In this document: one piece after another, positions 16,201 through 21,783 of the stretch
Position numbering within the stretch: the stretch's first letter is position 1
How the letters are laid out: the number at the start of each line of letters is the position of its first letter
Assembly (NCBI GenBank): GCA_937899265.1
Contig: CALBPV010000040.1
Location: 1-25,481, forward strand
Direction: 5' to 3'
Source of the DNA: an uncultured Bacteroidales bacterium
Lineage (GTDB): Bacteria > Bacteroidota > Bacteroidia > Bacteroidales > UBA3663
Length of the DNA stretch: 25,481 bases
Made by a program: the position numbers and the translations under genes
The notes under the pieces: model-generated
Databases searched by the model: none
What the model was told of the DNA's origin: nothing
What the model saw: only the letters and a program-made list of their open reading frames with translations

Positions 16201-16404
16201 TGTGCCTTTCACCTGAACGGTGGCACCCAAGATGGGCTCGCCGTCAAACGTGGAAGTCACAACGCCGGAAACGGAAAGTTTCTGCGAAGGCTGAGCCTTA
16301 GCGGTCAAAGCGGGCATCAACAGCAAAACTGTCAAAACTGTCAAAACCGCCAGACATCGATGCATCCACTTCGAGATGCACTTCATCATAGATTCCTTTC
16401 TCAT
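13225..16404 (-). CDS. susC: SusC/RagA-family TonB-dependent outer-membrane transporter
   Basis: A 1059-residue outer-membrane receptor. The signal peptide has cleavage likely after AKA (about residue 37). A carboxypeptidase-regulatory-like domain at about 42-118 (SVSGVVTSTFDGEPILGATV) is followed by the TonB box DEVVVVGYG at about 121-129. The plug includes LQGQTPGM, RGLGTVGNSGPLYIIDGV and IESIDVLKDAASAAIYG, followed by the beta-barrel ending in a terminal Phe (VGVNLKF). It imports oligosaccharides with its SusD partner, using TonB/ExbBD energy. No N-terminal anti-sigma-interaction (STN) domain is seen, so control by an ECF sigma/anti-sigma pair is less likely and a hybrid two-component or other regulator elsewhere is expected. 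Met6 or Met7 could be alternative starts. It is the first gene of the PUL operon. Confidence 0.97.
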   Translation of the reverse strand: MRKESMMKCISKWMHRCLAVLTVLTVLLLMPALTAKAQPSQKLSVSGVVTSTFDGEPILGATVQVKGTSNGTITDTDGKYSLQVDRGATLVFSYVGYTTQERTVTSSKLDIALEEANEALDEVVVVGYGVQKKKLVTGATLQVKGDDIAKLSTSNPLQALQGQTPGMTIMSSSGQPGEGLKVSIRGLGTVGNSGPLYIIDGVRGDISSVNPNDIESIDVLKDAASAAIYGNQSANGVVLVTTKNGHEGKAVVSFDAYIGWQSAARKAKMLNAKEYMAIMDEQNINSGGTPYDWASITSIHDASGNIYDTDWMDAMFKDNAKTQSYNFSVTGGTQKGNYAISGGYMNQEGIVGGADVSNYERYNFRVNSEYKVIDNFLKLGEQVSIIYSKKRGISVGNQYNNTLRSAFDTAPITPIYSDNNPYGTPYNDTSNSDWDNTDGNPYGLMMTNVNNRTNTFTTTANLFAEFELYKNLKFRSTVGVKYDSQNYRSFSPMYHFSIYSYNDTKTSATQSSSDGFGITWTNTLSYDWKIKEHSFSALLGTESYRSEGVSQYGSNGYLKDGFNTWQYAYLSNGDAKNQEDGLSVSGSPWDEDRMMSYFGRISWNWKERYMATATLRCDGAAKFSKDNRYGWFPSVSAGWILSNENWAKNFSKAILMDYFKLRASWGQVGNQDIGNYMYLAPVTSSGVYYNFGTTLGSEADQYGNYISRLANADLKWETSEQTNIGIDARFFDSRLGLNVDYYIKKTKDWLVQPPTYATAGTGAPYVNGGDVTNKGVEVALSWNDRIGDNFNYYVSANFAYNHNEVGSIPTEGGIIHGQSNMLYDNSTEFYRASNGEPIGYFWGYKTAGIFQNEGEINEWIAAGNGVLQSDPEPGDVKYYDINHDGIINDDDKVNLGNGMPDVTYGFTVGCDWKGIDFSLTASGTAGQQIVQSYRNVGSKYANYTTAILDRWTGEGTSNFLPRVTNSNVNYQFSDLFIQDGDFLRISNITVGYDFCKTLLKSKYISQCRLYAQVQNAFTFTKYDGMDPEIGYGTDNWVSGIDLGYYPRPRTILVGVNLKF

Positions 16405-16492
16405 GGGTTGAACCTTTTGAAATAATTGTGTTAATATAATTGTGTAAAATAAAAGATATTTACCTATTTATTTATTTTAGATTTACCTATTC

Positions 16493-16510
16493 GGTCTAAG
16501 GTCTAAGGTC
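16493..16510. repeat. Heptanucleotide repeat GGTCTAA
   Basis: ggtctaaggtctaaggtc is 2.5 units of a 7-mer. Its reverse complement matches the GACCTTA units at 25427-25481, so the same repeat family occurs at both places in opposite orientation. It lies in the predicted leader of the PUL transcript. Confidence 0.75.
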
Positions 16511-16518
16511 GTTCACAT

Positions 16519-16553
16519 TTGACCCTTGACTTTTGACTTTTGACACTTGACCG
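16519..16553. repeat. Heptanucleotide repeat TTGACNN, five units
   Basis: Five consecutive 7-nt units in perfect register: ttgaccc, ttgactt, ttgactt, ttgacac, ttgaccg. The first five bases are invariant and the last two vary. The tract lies between the predicted PUL transcription start (near 16588) and the susC start codon, so it would be transcribed. Confidence 0.8.
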
Positions 16554-16593
16554 TCCTTCAGGATGCAGGTTGCATTTGAAAGATTTTGCGGTG

Positions 16594-16601
16594 CAAAGAT
16601 A
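16594..16601 (-). promoter_or_regulatory. Candidate -7 box of the PUL operon
   Basis: On the minus strand this reads TATCTTTG, a perfect -7 match. No TTTG is found 20 nt upstream, which is common for regulated PUL promoters that need an activator. The predicted leader to the susC start is about 184 nt and includes both heptanucleotide tracts. Confidence 0.6.
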
Positions 16602-16737
16602 CGGATAAAATTTCAAATTGGGGTAATTATTTTAATAAATTTCATTCCCGAGTTGTTTTTTTATGGGTATTTTTTGTTAAATCGGGGTTACATTCCCTCC
16701 CTGAAGACTTATTTTATATTAACGGGGAGGGATATTA

Positions 16738-16769
16738 TTTGGAGATTTGGAGAATTTGTCGTATCTTTG
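16738..16769 (+). promoter_or_regulatory. Promoter of metK
   Basis: TTTG (16738-16741), a 20-nt spacer, then TATCTTTG (16762-16769): a full consensus match. Transcription should begin near 16774, giving a leader of about 120 nt before the metK ATG. That is far longer than the leaders of roughly 23-37 nt predicted for the plus-strand genes at 418, 19785 and 21856. Confidence 0.85.
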
Positions 16770-16780
16770 CCCCGCAATTA

Positions 16781-16863
16781 GCATCAAGAAGGTGCCATTG
16801 GGCACGCCAACCGAGCCTCGGAATGGGAGGTCACGGTGGAAAATGAGAAAGATGCGAGAGCAT
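16781..16863 (+). promoter_or_regulatory. Candidate structured regulatory leader RNA of metK
   Basis: Hand folding gives a closing helix GCATC (16781-16785) with GATGC (16851-16855), and a perfect hairpin GTGCC-ATTG-GGCAC (16792-16805). A longer arm pairs CCA and CCG (16807-16813, one bulged A) with CGGTGG (16834-16839), with an inner helix CCTC/GAGG (16816-16819 with 16827-16830). The 3' strand of the closing helix can instead form ATGC-GAGA-GCAT (16852-16863), a GNRA-capped hairpin, so two mutually exclusive states exist. This is the layout expected of a riboswitch or attenuator. The S-box core and known short SAM riboswitch sequences were not recognised. Function is inferred only from position upstream of SAM synthetase. 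Confidence 0.45.
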
Positions 16864-16878
16864 AATGTCAAACTCTAA
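16843..16878 (+). CDS. Possible 11-codon leader ORF before metK
   Basis: ATG at 16843 opens an 11-codon frame (MRKMREHNVKL) that stops 15 nt before the metK start. It contains two Met codons and overlaps the alternative hairpin at 16852-16863, so translation of it could affect folding. Purine-rich GGTGGA lies just upstream. It is short enough to arise by chance and there is no evidence that it is translated. Confidence 0.15.
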   Translation: MRKMREHNVKL

Positions 16879-16893
16879 AAATTCAATTCAACA

Positions 16894-18189
16894 ATGAACT
16901 ATCTGTTCACATCCGAATCGGTGTCGGAAGGACACCCCGACAAAATCGCCGACCAAATCAGCGATGCGTTACTCGACGAATTCCTTGCACAGGACCCTTC
17001 CTCGAAGGTTGCCTGCGAAACGCTGGTCACCACAGGACAGGTGGTGCTGGCCGGAGAAATCAAATCACAGGCGTACGTTGACCTGTTGGAGACGGCACGC
17101 CGCGTCATCAACCGCATCGGCTATACGAAAGCCGAGTATAAATTCGACGGAGACTCCTGCGGTGTCTTCAGCGCCATCCACGAGCAGAGTGCCGACATCA
17201 ACCGCGGTGTCGAGGTGGCCGTGCCCGACGAACAGGGAGCCGGCGACCAGGGCATGATGTTCGGCTACGCCACCGACGAGACACCCCAGTATATGCCGCT
17301 CACACTGCAGCTCAGCCACCTGCTCCTCCATGAGTTGGCCGTGCTCCGTCGCGAAGCCCCCTCCCCGATGCCGTACCTCCGTCCCGACGCCAAAAGCCAA
17401 GTGACAGTGGAGTACACCGACGACCACCGTCCGGCACGCATCCACACCATCGTCATCTCGACGCAACACGATGAATTTGTGCTCCCCGAAGATGACACAC
17501 CCGAGGCTCAGGAGAAAGCCGACCGCGCGATGCACGACCGCATAGAGACCGACCTACGCAACATCCTCCTTCCGAGGGTGCTCCGCCGGCTACCGTCCGA
17601 GGTACAGACCCTCTTCGACGACAAGCTCATCTTCCACGTCAATCCCACGGGCAAATTTGTGATTGGCGGCCCCCACGGCGACACGGGTCTCACGGGACGC
17701 AAAATCATCGTCGATACCTACGGCGGTCGCGGGGGACACGGTGGCGGTGCCTTCTCGGGCAAAGACCCCTCCAAGGTCGATCGTTCCGCAGCCTACGCCG
17801 CACGTCACATAGCCAAAAACCTCGTGGCAGCAGGTGTCACGGGCGAAGCTTTGGTCCAAGTGTCTTACGCCATCGGCGTGGCACGTCCCGTTTCGCTCTA
17901 CGTCAACACTTTCGGCAAGAGCCGCGTACCCCTGAGCGACGCCGAAATCTCGGAGCGTGTCTCTGCCCTCTTCGACATGCGCCCTGCGGCCATCGAGAAG
18001 CGTCTCAAACTGCGTCACCCCATCTACGAGGAAACGGCTTCCTACGGCCACTTCGGACGCGAACCGCAAACGGTGACCAAGGTCTTCACGTCGAAGTATT
18101 TCCGCGAGCCCATCACGTGCGAGGTGGAACTCTTCACCTGGGAGAAACTCGACTATGTGGAGCGGATTCGCACTGCCTTCGGACTTTAA
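16894..18189 (+). CDS. metK: S-adenosylmethionine synthetase
   Basis: A 431-residue enzyme that makes S-adenosylmethionine from methionine and ATP in the cytoplasm. The N-terminal ATP-binding segment reads SESVSEGHPDKIADQISDAL. GAGDQGMMFGYATDET begins near residue 115, and GGHGGGAFSGKDPSKVDRSA near 282 is the P-loop-like phosphate-binding signature. The length, longer than the E. coli enzyme, is in my recollection normal for Bacteroidetes. The ATG follows an AT-rich sequence without Shine-Dalgarno. It has its own consensus promoter and a long structured leader. It is the third sulfur/methionine locus in the window and precedes a sodium-dependent transporter. Confidence 0.97.
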   Translation: MNYLFTSESVSEGHPDKIADQISDALLDEFLAQDPSSKVACETLVTTGQVVLAGEIKSQAYVDLLETARRVINRIGYTKAEYKFDGDSCGVFSAIHEQSADINRGVEVAVPDEQGAGDQGMMFGYATDETPQYMPLTLQLSHLLLHELAVLRREAPSPMPYLRPDAKSQVTVEYTDDHRPARIHTIVISTQHDEFVLPEDDTPEAQEKADRAMHDRIETDLRNILLPRVLRRLPSEVQTLFDDKLIFHVNPTGKFVIGGPHGDTGLTGRKIIVDTYGGRGGHGGGAFSGKDPSKVDRSAAYAARHIAKNLVAAGVTGEALVQVSYAIGVARPVSLYVNTFGKSRVPLSDAEISERVSALFDMRPAAIEKRLKLRHPIYEETASYGHFGREPQTVTKVFTSKYFREPITCEVELFTWEKLDYVERIRTAFGL

Positions 18190-18198
18190 TGCATCCGG

Positions 18199-18231
18199 CC
18201 GGCCGATGGGTTTCTTCAGCCCGTCCGCCGG
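18199..18231 (+). terminator. Hairpin after metK
   Basis: CCGGCCGATGGG pairs with CCCGTCCGCCGG (one mismatch, one G-U) around a 9-nt loop, 9 nt after the metK stop. The following bases are only mildly T-rich (tcgctgttgctttctct), so it is probably a partial terminator. Some read-through into the transporter gene is plausible, since no clear promoter is seen before it. Confidence 0.5.
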
Positions 18232-18288
18232 TCGCTGTTGCTTTCTCTGATATTCTGTTACTCTTACTCTAATTTTCAGTTACCCATA

Positions 18289-19674
18289 ATGCGATCGACA
18301 TTCTCTACACGAATGGGAGCCATAGCGGCGGCAGCCGGTTCAGCCATCGGACTCGGCAACATCTGGCGTTTCCCCTACATGACGGGCGAAAACGGCGGAG
18401 CCGCATTCCTGCTCATCTACTTGGGAGCTGTCCTTGTACTGGGCATCCCCCTCATGATTGCCGAATTGTTGATAGGCCGCACGGCCCATGCCGATGTGGC
18501 CGGTTCGTTCCGTAAACTCCTGCCGGACACCAAGTGGTATTGGGTGGGTGCGGTGTCGGTGTTTGTGGCCGTTGTGATACTGGGGTTCTACAGCGTGATT
18601 TCGGGCTGGACGCTCGAATACACCTGGCGTGCCCTTACCAACGACTTTCAGGCTTCGGTGGCCAGTGCCCAACTGGTGACGCCCGAGGCACAGGCGAGCC
18701 AGATTCTGACGATGGATTTCAACGCCTTTGCTCAGTCGCAACTGCCCCCTGTACTGTGGGCTTCGCTCTTCATCGCCATCAATGCCTTCATCCTCTTGGG
18801 CGGTGTGCAGAAGGGCATCGAACGGGCCTCCAACATCCTCATGCCCATTCTCTTGCTCTTGCTTGTGGCTCTGTGTGTCAATTCGCTCACCCTTCCCGGA
18901 GCTTCCGAGGGTCTCAAGTTCCTCTTTGAACCCGACTTCTCGAAGGTCACGGGGCAGACCGTTCTGGCGGCCTGCGGCCAGGCATTCTTCTCGATGTCGG
19001 TCGGCATGGGCTGTCTCATCATCTACGGCAGCTATATGGGCGACAGCACCAAGTTGGGCAAAACGGCCCTCAGCGTGGCGGCGCTCGACACCTTCATCGC
19101 CCTCCTCGCCGGCATCACCATTTTCCCTGCATGCTACAGCTACGGCATCACGCCCAATGCCGGTCCCAGCCTCATCTTCATCACGTTGCCCAGCGTCTTT
19201 GTGGCGATGCCGGGCGGCTATTTCTGGGCCTTGCTCTTCTTCGTGCTCGTCACTCTGGCGGCCCTGACATCCACGATGTCGCTGTTGGAAGCCGAAGTGA
19301 CCTTCTTCAACGAGACCGTGGGACTGTCGCGCCGCAGGGCCATTCTCCTCTCGTCGCTCATCACGTGGGTCTTCTGCATCGTCTCGTCGCTCTCTCTCGG
19401 CATTTGGGACGGGTATCGCATCGCAGGACTCAACTTCTTCGACTTCTGCGACTTTGTCACCTCCTCTGTCTTCATGCCGCTCGGAGCTGCCGCCATCTCC
19501 CTCTTTGTGGGTTGGAAACTCGACCGTCAGATAGTGCGCGATGCCATCACCAACTGCAACGAAGACAGCGGTTGGTACGTTCTGCCCCTCATCTGGGCGC
19601 TGCGCATTTTCTGCCCGGCCATCATTTTCCTCATATTCCTCAAGGGAATCGGGCTCATTCCCGATGCAATCTGA
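18289..19674 (+). CDS. Sodium-dependent transporter of the NSS (SNF/LeuT) family
   Basis: A 461-residue multi-spanning membrane protein. The first transmembrane helix contains GSAIGLGNIWRFPYMTGENG, the signature that binds sodium and substrate in LeuT-like carriers. Hydrophobic segments then recur through the protein, including one with SVGMGCLIIYGSYMG, consistent with 11-12 helices. The family imports amino acids or related compounds with sodium. The substrate cannot be read from sequence. Position 100 nt after metK, and the existence of a methionine importer in this family (MetP of Corynebacterium), make methionine a reasonable guess (inference). The ATG at 18289 is preferred because the family motif begins close after it; the upstream TTG at 18238 adds 17 residues without family character. 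Confidence 0.93.
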   Translation: MRSTFSTRMGAIAAAAGSAIGLGNIWRFPYMTGENGGAAFLLIYLGAVLVLGIPLMIAELLIGRTAHADVAGSFRKLLPDTKWYWVGAVSVFVAVVILGFYSVISGWTLEYTWRALTNDFQASVASAQLVTPEAQASQILTMDFNAFAQSQLPPVLWASLFIAINAFILLGGVQKGIERASNILMPILLLLLVALCVNSLTLPGASEGLKFLFEPDFSKVTGQTVLAACGQAFFSMSVGMGCLIIYGSYMGDSTKLGKTALSVAALDTFIALLAGITIFPACYSYGITPNAGPSLIFITLPSVFVAMPGGYFWALLFFVLVTLAALTSTMSLLEAEVTFFNETVGLSRRRAILLSSLITWVFCIVSSLSLGIWDGYRIAGLNFFDFCDFVTSSVFMPLGAAAISLFVGWKLDRQIVRDAITNCNEDSGWYVLPLIWALRIFCPAIIFLIFLKGIGLIPDAI

Positions 19675-19724
19675 GGTCCTTGACGAAAGATTTAAGGTCG
19701 GATTTGCATTTTTCGGACAAAATA

Positions 19725-19756
19725 TTTGTTTTTTCCAAAAAAAACTTTTATATTTG
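19725..19756 (+). promoter_or_regulatory. Promoter of the small secreted protein gene
   Basis: TTTG (19725-19728), a 20-nt spacer and TATATTTG (19749-19756) match the Bacteroidetes consensus. The predicted leader is about 24 nt. This makes 19785 an independently transcribed unit rather than a metK-operon member. Confidence 0.8.
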
Positions 19757-19784
19757 CACCCATATAAACTTAAGTGCTTCAACA

Positions 19785-20198
19785 ATGGTTCGTAAACTTT
19801 TACTCACATTGGCGGTCTTCCTCTTCATCGGAGTCACCGCATCTCAGGCCCAGAAACGCGAAGTCATCCTCCAGCAAATGGAGCAGATTCGCAATTCTCC
19901 TTCCTATCTCTACGCCGAGGCCACTTCCACCAATATAGACCAGGCTTTCCGTCTTGCCCAGAAGGGACTCCAGACCAAGGTCAACGCCTGGATAGCCGAG
20001 CGCACGGGAATGGCTGCCCTCAAAGCCACCCTCATGGACATCGACAAGACATCCACGTGGATGAACACCCGCGACGGCAAGCAGATGCATACCTTTATAT
20101 ATTTAAAGAAGTCCGAATTCGTCCGCCAAAAACCCAAGATGCGCATCCGTCTCCGTCCCGAGGAGGAAGGTGACGAGATTGCTACCGGCAAACCTTAA
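19785..20198 (+). CDS. Small secreted protein of unknown function
   Basis: A 137-residue protein with a clear Sec signal peptide: hydrophobic core LLLTLAVFLFIGVTA, likely cleavage after ASQA near residue 22. The mature part is short and basic near its end (KSEFVRQKPKMRIRLRP), with an acidic tail. The segment SPSYLYAEATSTNIDQAFRL followed by an alpha-helix resembles the start of LPP20-like exported domains, in which an AxG/T-rich strand precedes a helix, but the match is weak. No lipobox, catalytic motif or membrane anchor is seen, so it is probably periplasmic. The start is set by the promoter 29 nt upstream, and the gene ends before a strong terminator. No function is assigned. Confidence 0.85.
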   Translation: MVRKLLLTLAVFLFIGVTASQAQKREVILQQMEQIRNSPSYLYAEATSTNIDQAFRLAQKGLQTKVNAWIAERTGMAALKATLMDIDKTSTWMNTRDGKQMHTFIYLKKSEFVRQKPKMRIRLRPEEEGDEIATGKP

Positions 20199-20203
20199 GC
20201 CAT

Positions 20204-20242
20204 AGAAAGCCCGCCCCTTCCCGAGGCGGGCTTTCTGTTTTT
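20204..20242 (+). terminator. Rho-independent terminator
   Basis: AGAAAGCCCGCC pairs perfectly with GGCGGGCTTTCT over a 9-nt loop and is followed by gttttt. It lies 6 nt after the stop codon of the secreted-protein gene and separates it from the convergent FAH-family gene. Confidence 0.9.
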
Positions 20243-20247
20243 CTCTC

Positions 20248-20862
20248 TCACTTGATGCGGCAGTCCAGTATCTGCCGTCCTTCCAGTCGGGCCGTGATGC
20301 GGTCGCCGGGCTTCACCCGCCCCACCCCGGAGGGCGTGCCGGTGAAGATGAGGTCTCCCGTCTTGAGCAGGTAGAACCTCGAAGCGTAGCTGATGATGCA
20401 ATCCACCGTATGGAGCATCAGCGAGGTGTCACCCCGCTGTCGCGTCTCGCCGTTGAGGTCCATCTCAAACTTCAGCTCTTGAATGCCTTTCCCCAGGTCG
20501 GCGAGTTTCACCCAGTCGCCTGCGTAGGCCGAGCCGTCGAACCCTTTCGAGATTTCCCAGGGCCAACCTTTGGCTTGCAGGTTGCGCTGCAGGTCGCGAC
20601 ATGTGAAATCCAGCCCCAGCGTCACCTCGTCGTAGTAGCGGTGGGCATACCTCTCAGGAATGGCTTTCCCAAGATGGTTGATTTTCACCACCAACTCGGT
20701 TTCGTACTCCACCTGTTCGCTGAAGTCCGGCACAAAGAAGGGCCAGCCCGCCCTTGTCATTGCCGTCTCGGGCTTGAGGAAGAGGGTGGGCTGCTCTCCC
20801 CCGCCGAAATGCAGTTCCTCCACGTGGGCGGCATAGTTCATGCCTACACAGATGATTTTCAT
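20248..20862 (-). CDS. Fumarylacetoacetate hydrolase (FAH) family protein
   Basis: A 204-residue single-domain FAH-family enzyme. Metal-binding residues are E54 and E56 in YETELVV and D85 in GLDFTCRD. KGFDGSA and GDLIFTGTPSGVGRVKPGD are family signatures. Members hydrolyse or decarboxylate acylpyruvates and related 2-oxo acids; oxaloacetate decarboxylase/acylpyruvase (FAHD1/YcgM type) is the nearest known role, but the substrate is not fixed by these motifs. Its ATG overlaps the TGA of the upstream RNase HI gene by 4 nt, so the two are translationally coupled. No functional link between them is obvious. Confidence 0.9.
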   Translation of the reverse strand: MKIICVGMNYAAHVEELHFGGGEQPTLFLKPETAMTRAGWPFFVPDFSEQVEYETELVVKINHLGKAIPERYAHRYYDEVTLGLDFTCRDLQRNLQAKGWPWEISKGFDGSAYAGDWVKLADLGKGIQELKFEMDLNGETRQRGDTSLMLHTVDCIISYASRFYLLKTGDLIFTGTPSGVGRVKPGDRITARLEGRQILDCRIK

Positions 20863-21659
20863 TTCCTGCCGAAATCTGCGGGGATTTCACCCCATTTCTT
20901 GGTGTCCCAAGTGAGTATCTGTACGTTCACCGCGTGCGTCTGCAGCCAGTATTCTGCACGGCGTATCATGGCGAAAGTCTCGCTGTTGGTCGCGTCTGGC
21001 TGTAGCGTTGTCTTGCACTTCCGGTCTCTCACCCACGCCCGCGCCGTCTTGCTGTCGCTGTAGATGGGGAGTCTCAGCCCCTGTTTCTCCTCGAACCCCA
21101 GGGCATGCACGATGGCGAGGAACTCGCCGATGTTGTTGGTCGAGTTCGGGGAGGGACCGAAGTGGAACAGCTGCTGTCCCGTCTTGATATACACTCCGCG
21201 GTATTCCATCGGACCGGGCACTCCCGAGCAGGCGGCATCCACCGCTATGGCCTCTTCAATCCACCCGCTCCCTTTGGGACGTATCGCGGGACGCTCCGGC
21301 TTGGGCGAGGCGGCCACCGCATCGGCCATCTTGTCCCCCAGAGGCTCGTTGGCACTCTTCTTCATCGGCCCGCGTTTGCGGATGTCTATCTTGGGCTGTG
21401 TGGGTTGTCCGTCGGCAGGGGGTGTCCACTCCACGGTGTGCCCCTCCTTGCGAAGCTGCTCCACCTGTCGGGCCACTTCGTTCAGCAACCGCTTCTCGTC
21501 GTATCCCTTGCGGAAGGCTTCCACGGCTTCGGTCTGCGACGTGAAGGCCCGGTAGGATGCTTCGGGGAACCCCTTGATTTGGGCTTCGGCTTCTTCCCAT
21601 GAGTCATAGACGCCGGGGGCAAATCCGGCCCATACCACATAGTATTTGTTGGCTTTCAT
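20859..21659 (-). CDS. rnhA: Ribonuclease HI with N-terminal viroplasmin-like domain
   Basis: A 266-residue protein. Residues 4-50 (KYYVVWAGFAPGVYDSWEEA) form the caulimovirus viroplasmin/hybrid-binding domain found in eukaryotic-type RNase H1. A low-complexity linker follows, and the RNase H fold covers about 135-266. The active-site acids are D141 (AVDAACSG), E179 (NIGEFLAI), D202 (YSDSKTA) and D262 (PADF). It degrades RNA in RNA-DNA hybrids in the cytoplasm. The start at 21659 is supported because the N-terminal domain begins at residue 4-5. A consensus promoter ends only 4 nt upstream of the ATG, so the mRNA is probably leaderless. It overlaps the FAH-family gene downstream by 4 nt. Confidence 0.93.
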   Translation of the reverse strand: MKANKYYVVWAGFAPGVYDSWEEAEAQIKGFPEASYRAFTSQTEAVEAFRKGYDEKRLLNEVARQVEQLRKEGHTVEWTPPADGQPTQPKIDIRKRGPMKKSANEPLGDKMADAVAASPKPERPAIRPKGSGWIEEAIAVDAACSGVPGPMEYRGVYIKTGQQLFHFGPSPNSTNNIGEFLAIVHALGFEEKQGLRLPIYSDSKTARAWVRDRKCKTTLQPDATNSETFAMIRRAEYWLQTHAVNVQILTWDTKKWGEIPADFGRK

Positions 21660-21663
21660 GCTG

Positions 21664-21695
21664 CAAAGATAAATATTTTTTCCGAAAATAACAAA
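21664..21695 (-). promoter_or_regulatory. Promoter of rnhA, abutting the start codon
   Basis: On the minus strand TTTG (21695-21692), a 20-nt spacer and TATCTTTG (21671-21664) match the consensus. The box ends 4 nt before the ATG, so the expected transcription start falls at or beside the A of the ATG. Confidence 0.75.
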
Positions 21696-21783
21696 AAAAA
21701 TGTCATCGGGAGATTAAAAAACATGAATAAATCCGGAATATGGCTCGAAATTTTAGCTTTTTATTCAAAAAACTTCGCAATTG

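Larger units (their letters stand above)
16405..16893. other. 489-bp divergent intergenic region between the PUL and metK
   Basis: No credible protein gene of normal size is seen. Going right from susC, it contains an AT-rich stretch (16430-16490), two heptanucleotide repeat tracts, a small dyad ATGCA-GGT-TGCAT (16563-16575), the candidate PUL -7 box, an AT-rich stretch, one ATTAACGGGGAGG motif, the metK promoter and the structured metK leader. Short open frames starting near 16563-16586 lack family features and overlap the promoters. Confidence 0.7.

Noticed and set aside
16321..16350. 9-nt repeat ACTGTCAAA at the start of susC
   Set aside because: It encodes the repeated LTV of the signal-peptide core, and hydrophobic codon repetition explains it.
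16493..16553. CRISPR array
   Set aside because: Units are 7 nt and contiguous, without spacers of CRISPR length, and there are no cas genes.
16563..16846. Overlapping 72- and 86-codon open frames upstream of metK
   Set aside because: They run through the PUL -7 box and the metK promoter and show no protein-like features.
16781..16863. S-box (SAM-I) riboswitch
   Set aside because: The flanks (ATCAAGA and GAAAGAT) are reminiscent of it, but the conserved GATGAAACC and GGCAACC core is missing, so only an unassigned structured leader is claimed.
18340..19785. 481-codon open frame on the minus strand opposite the NSS transporter
   Set aside because: Charged low-complexity translation (Glu/Arg/His/Gly-rich) of the reverse strand of a membrane protein; no motif.
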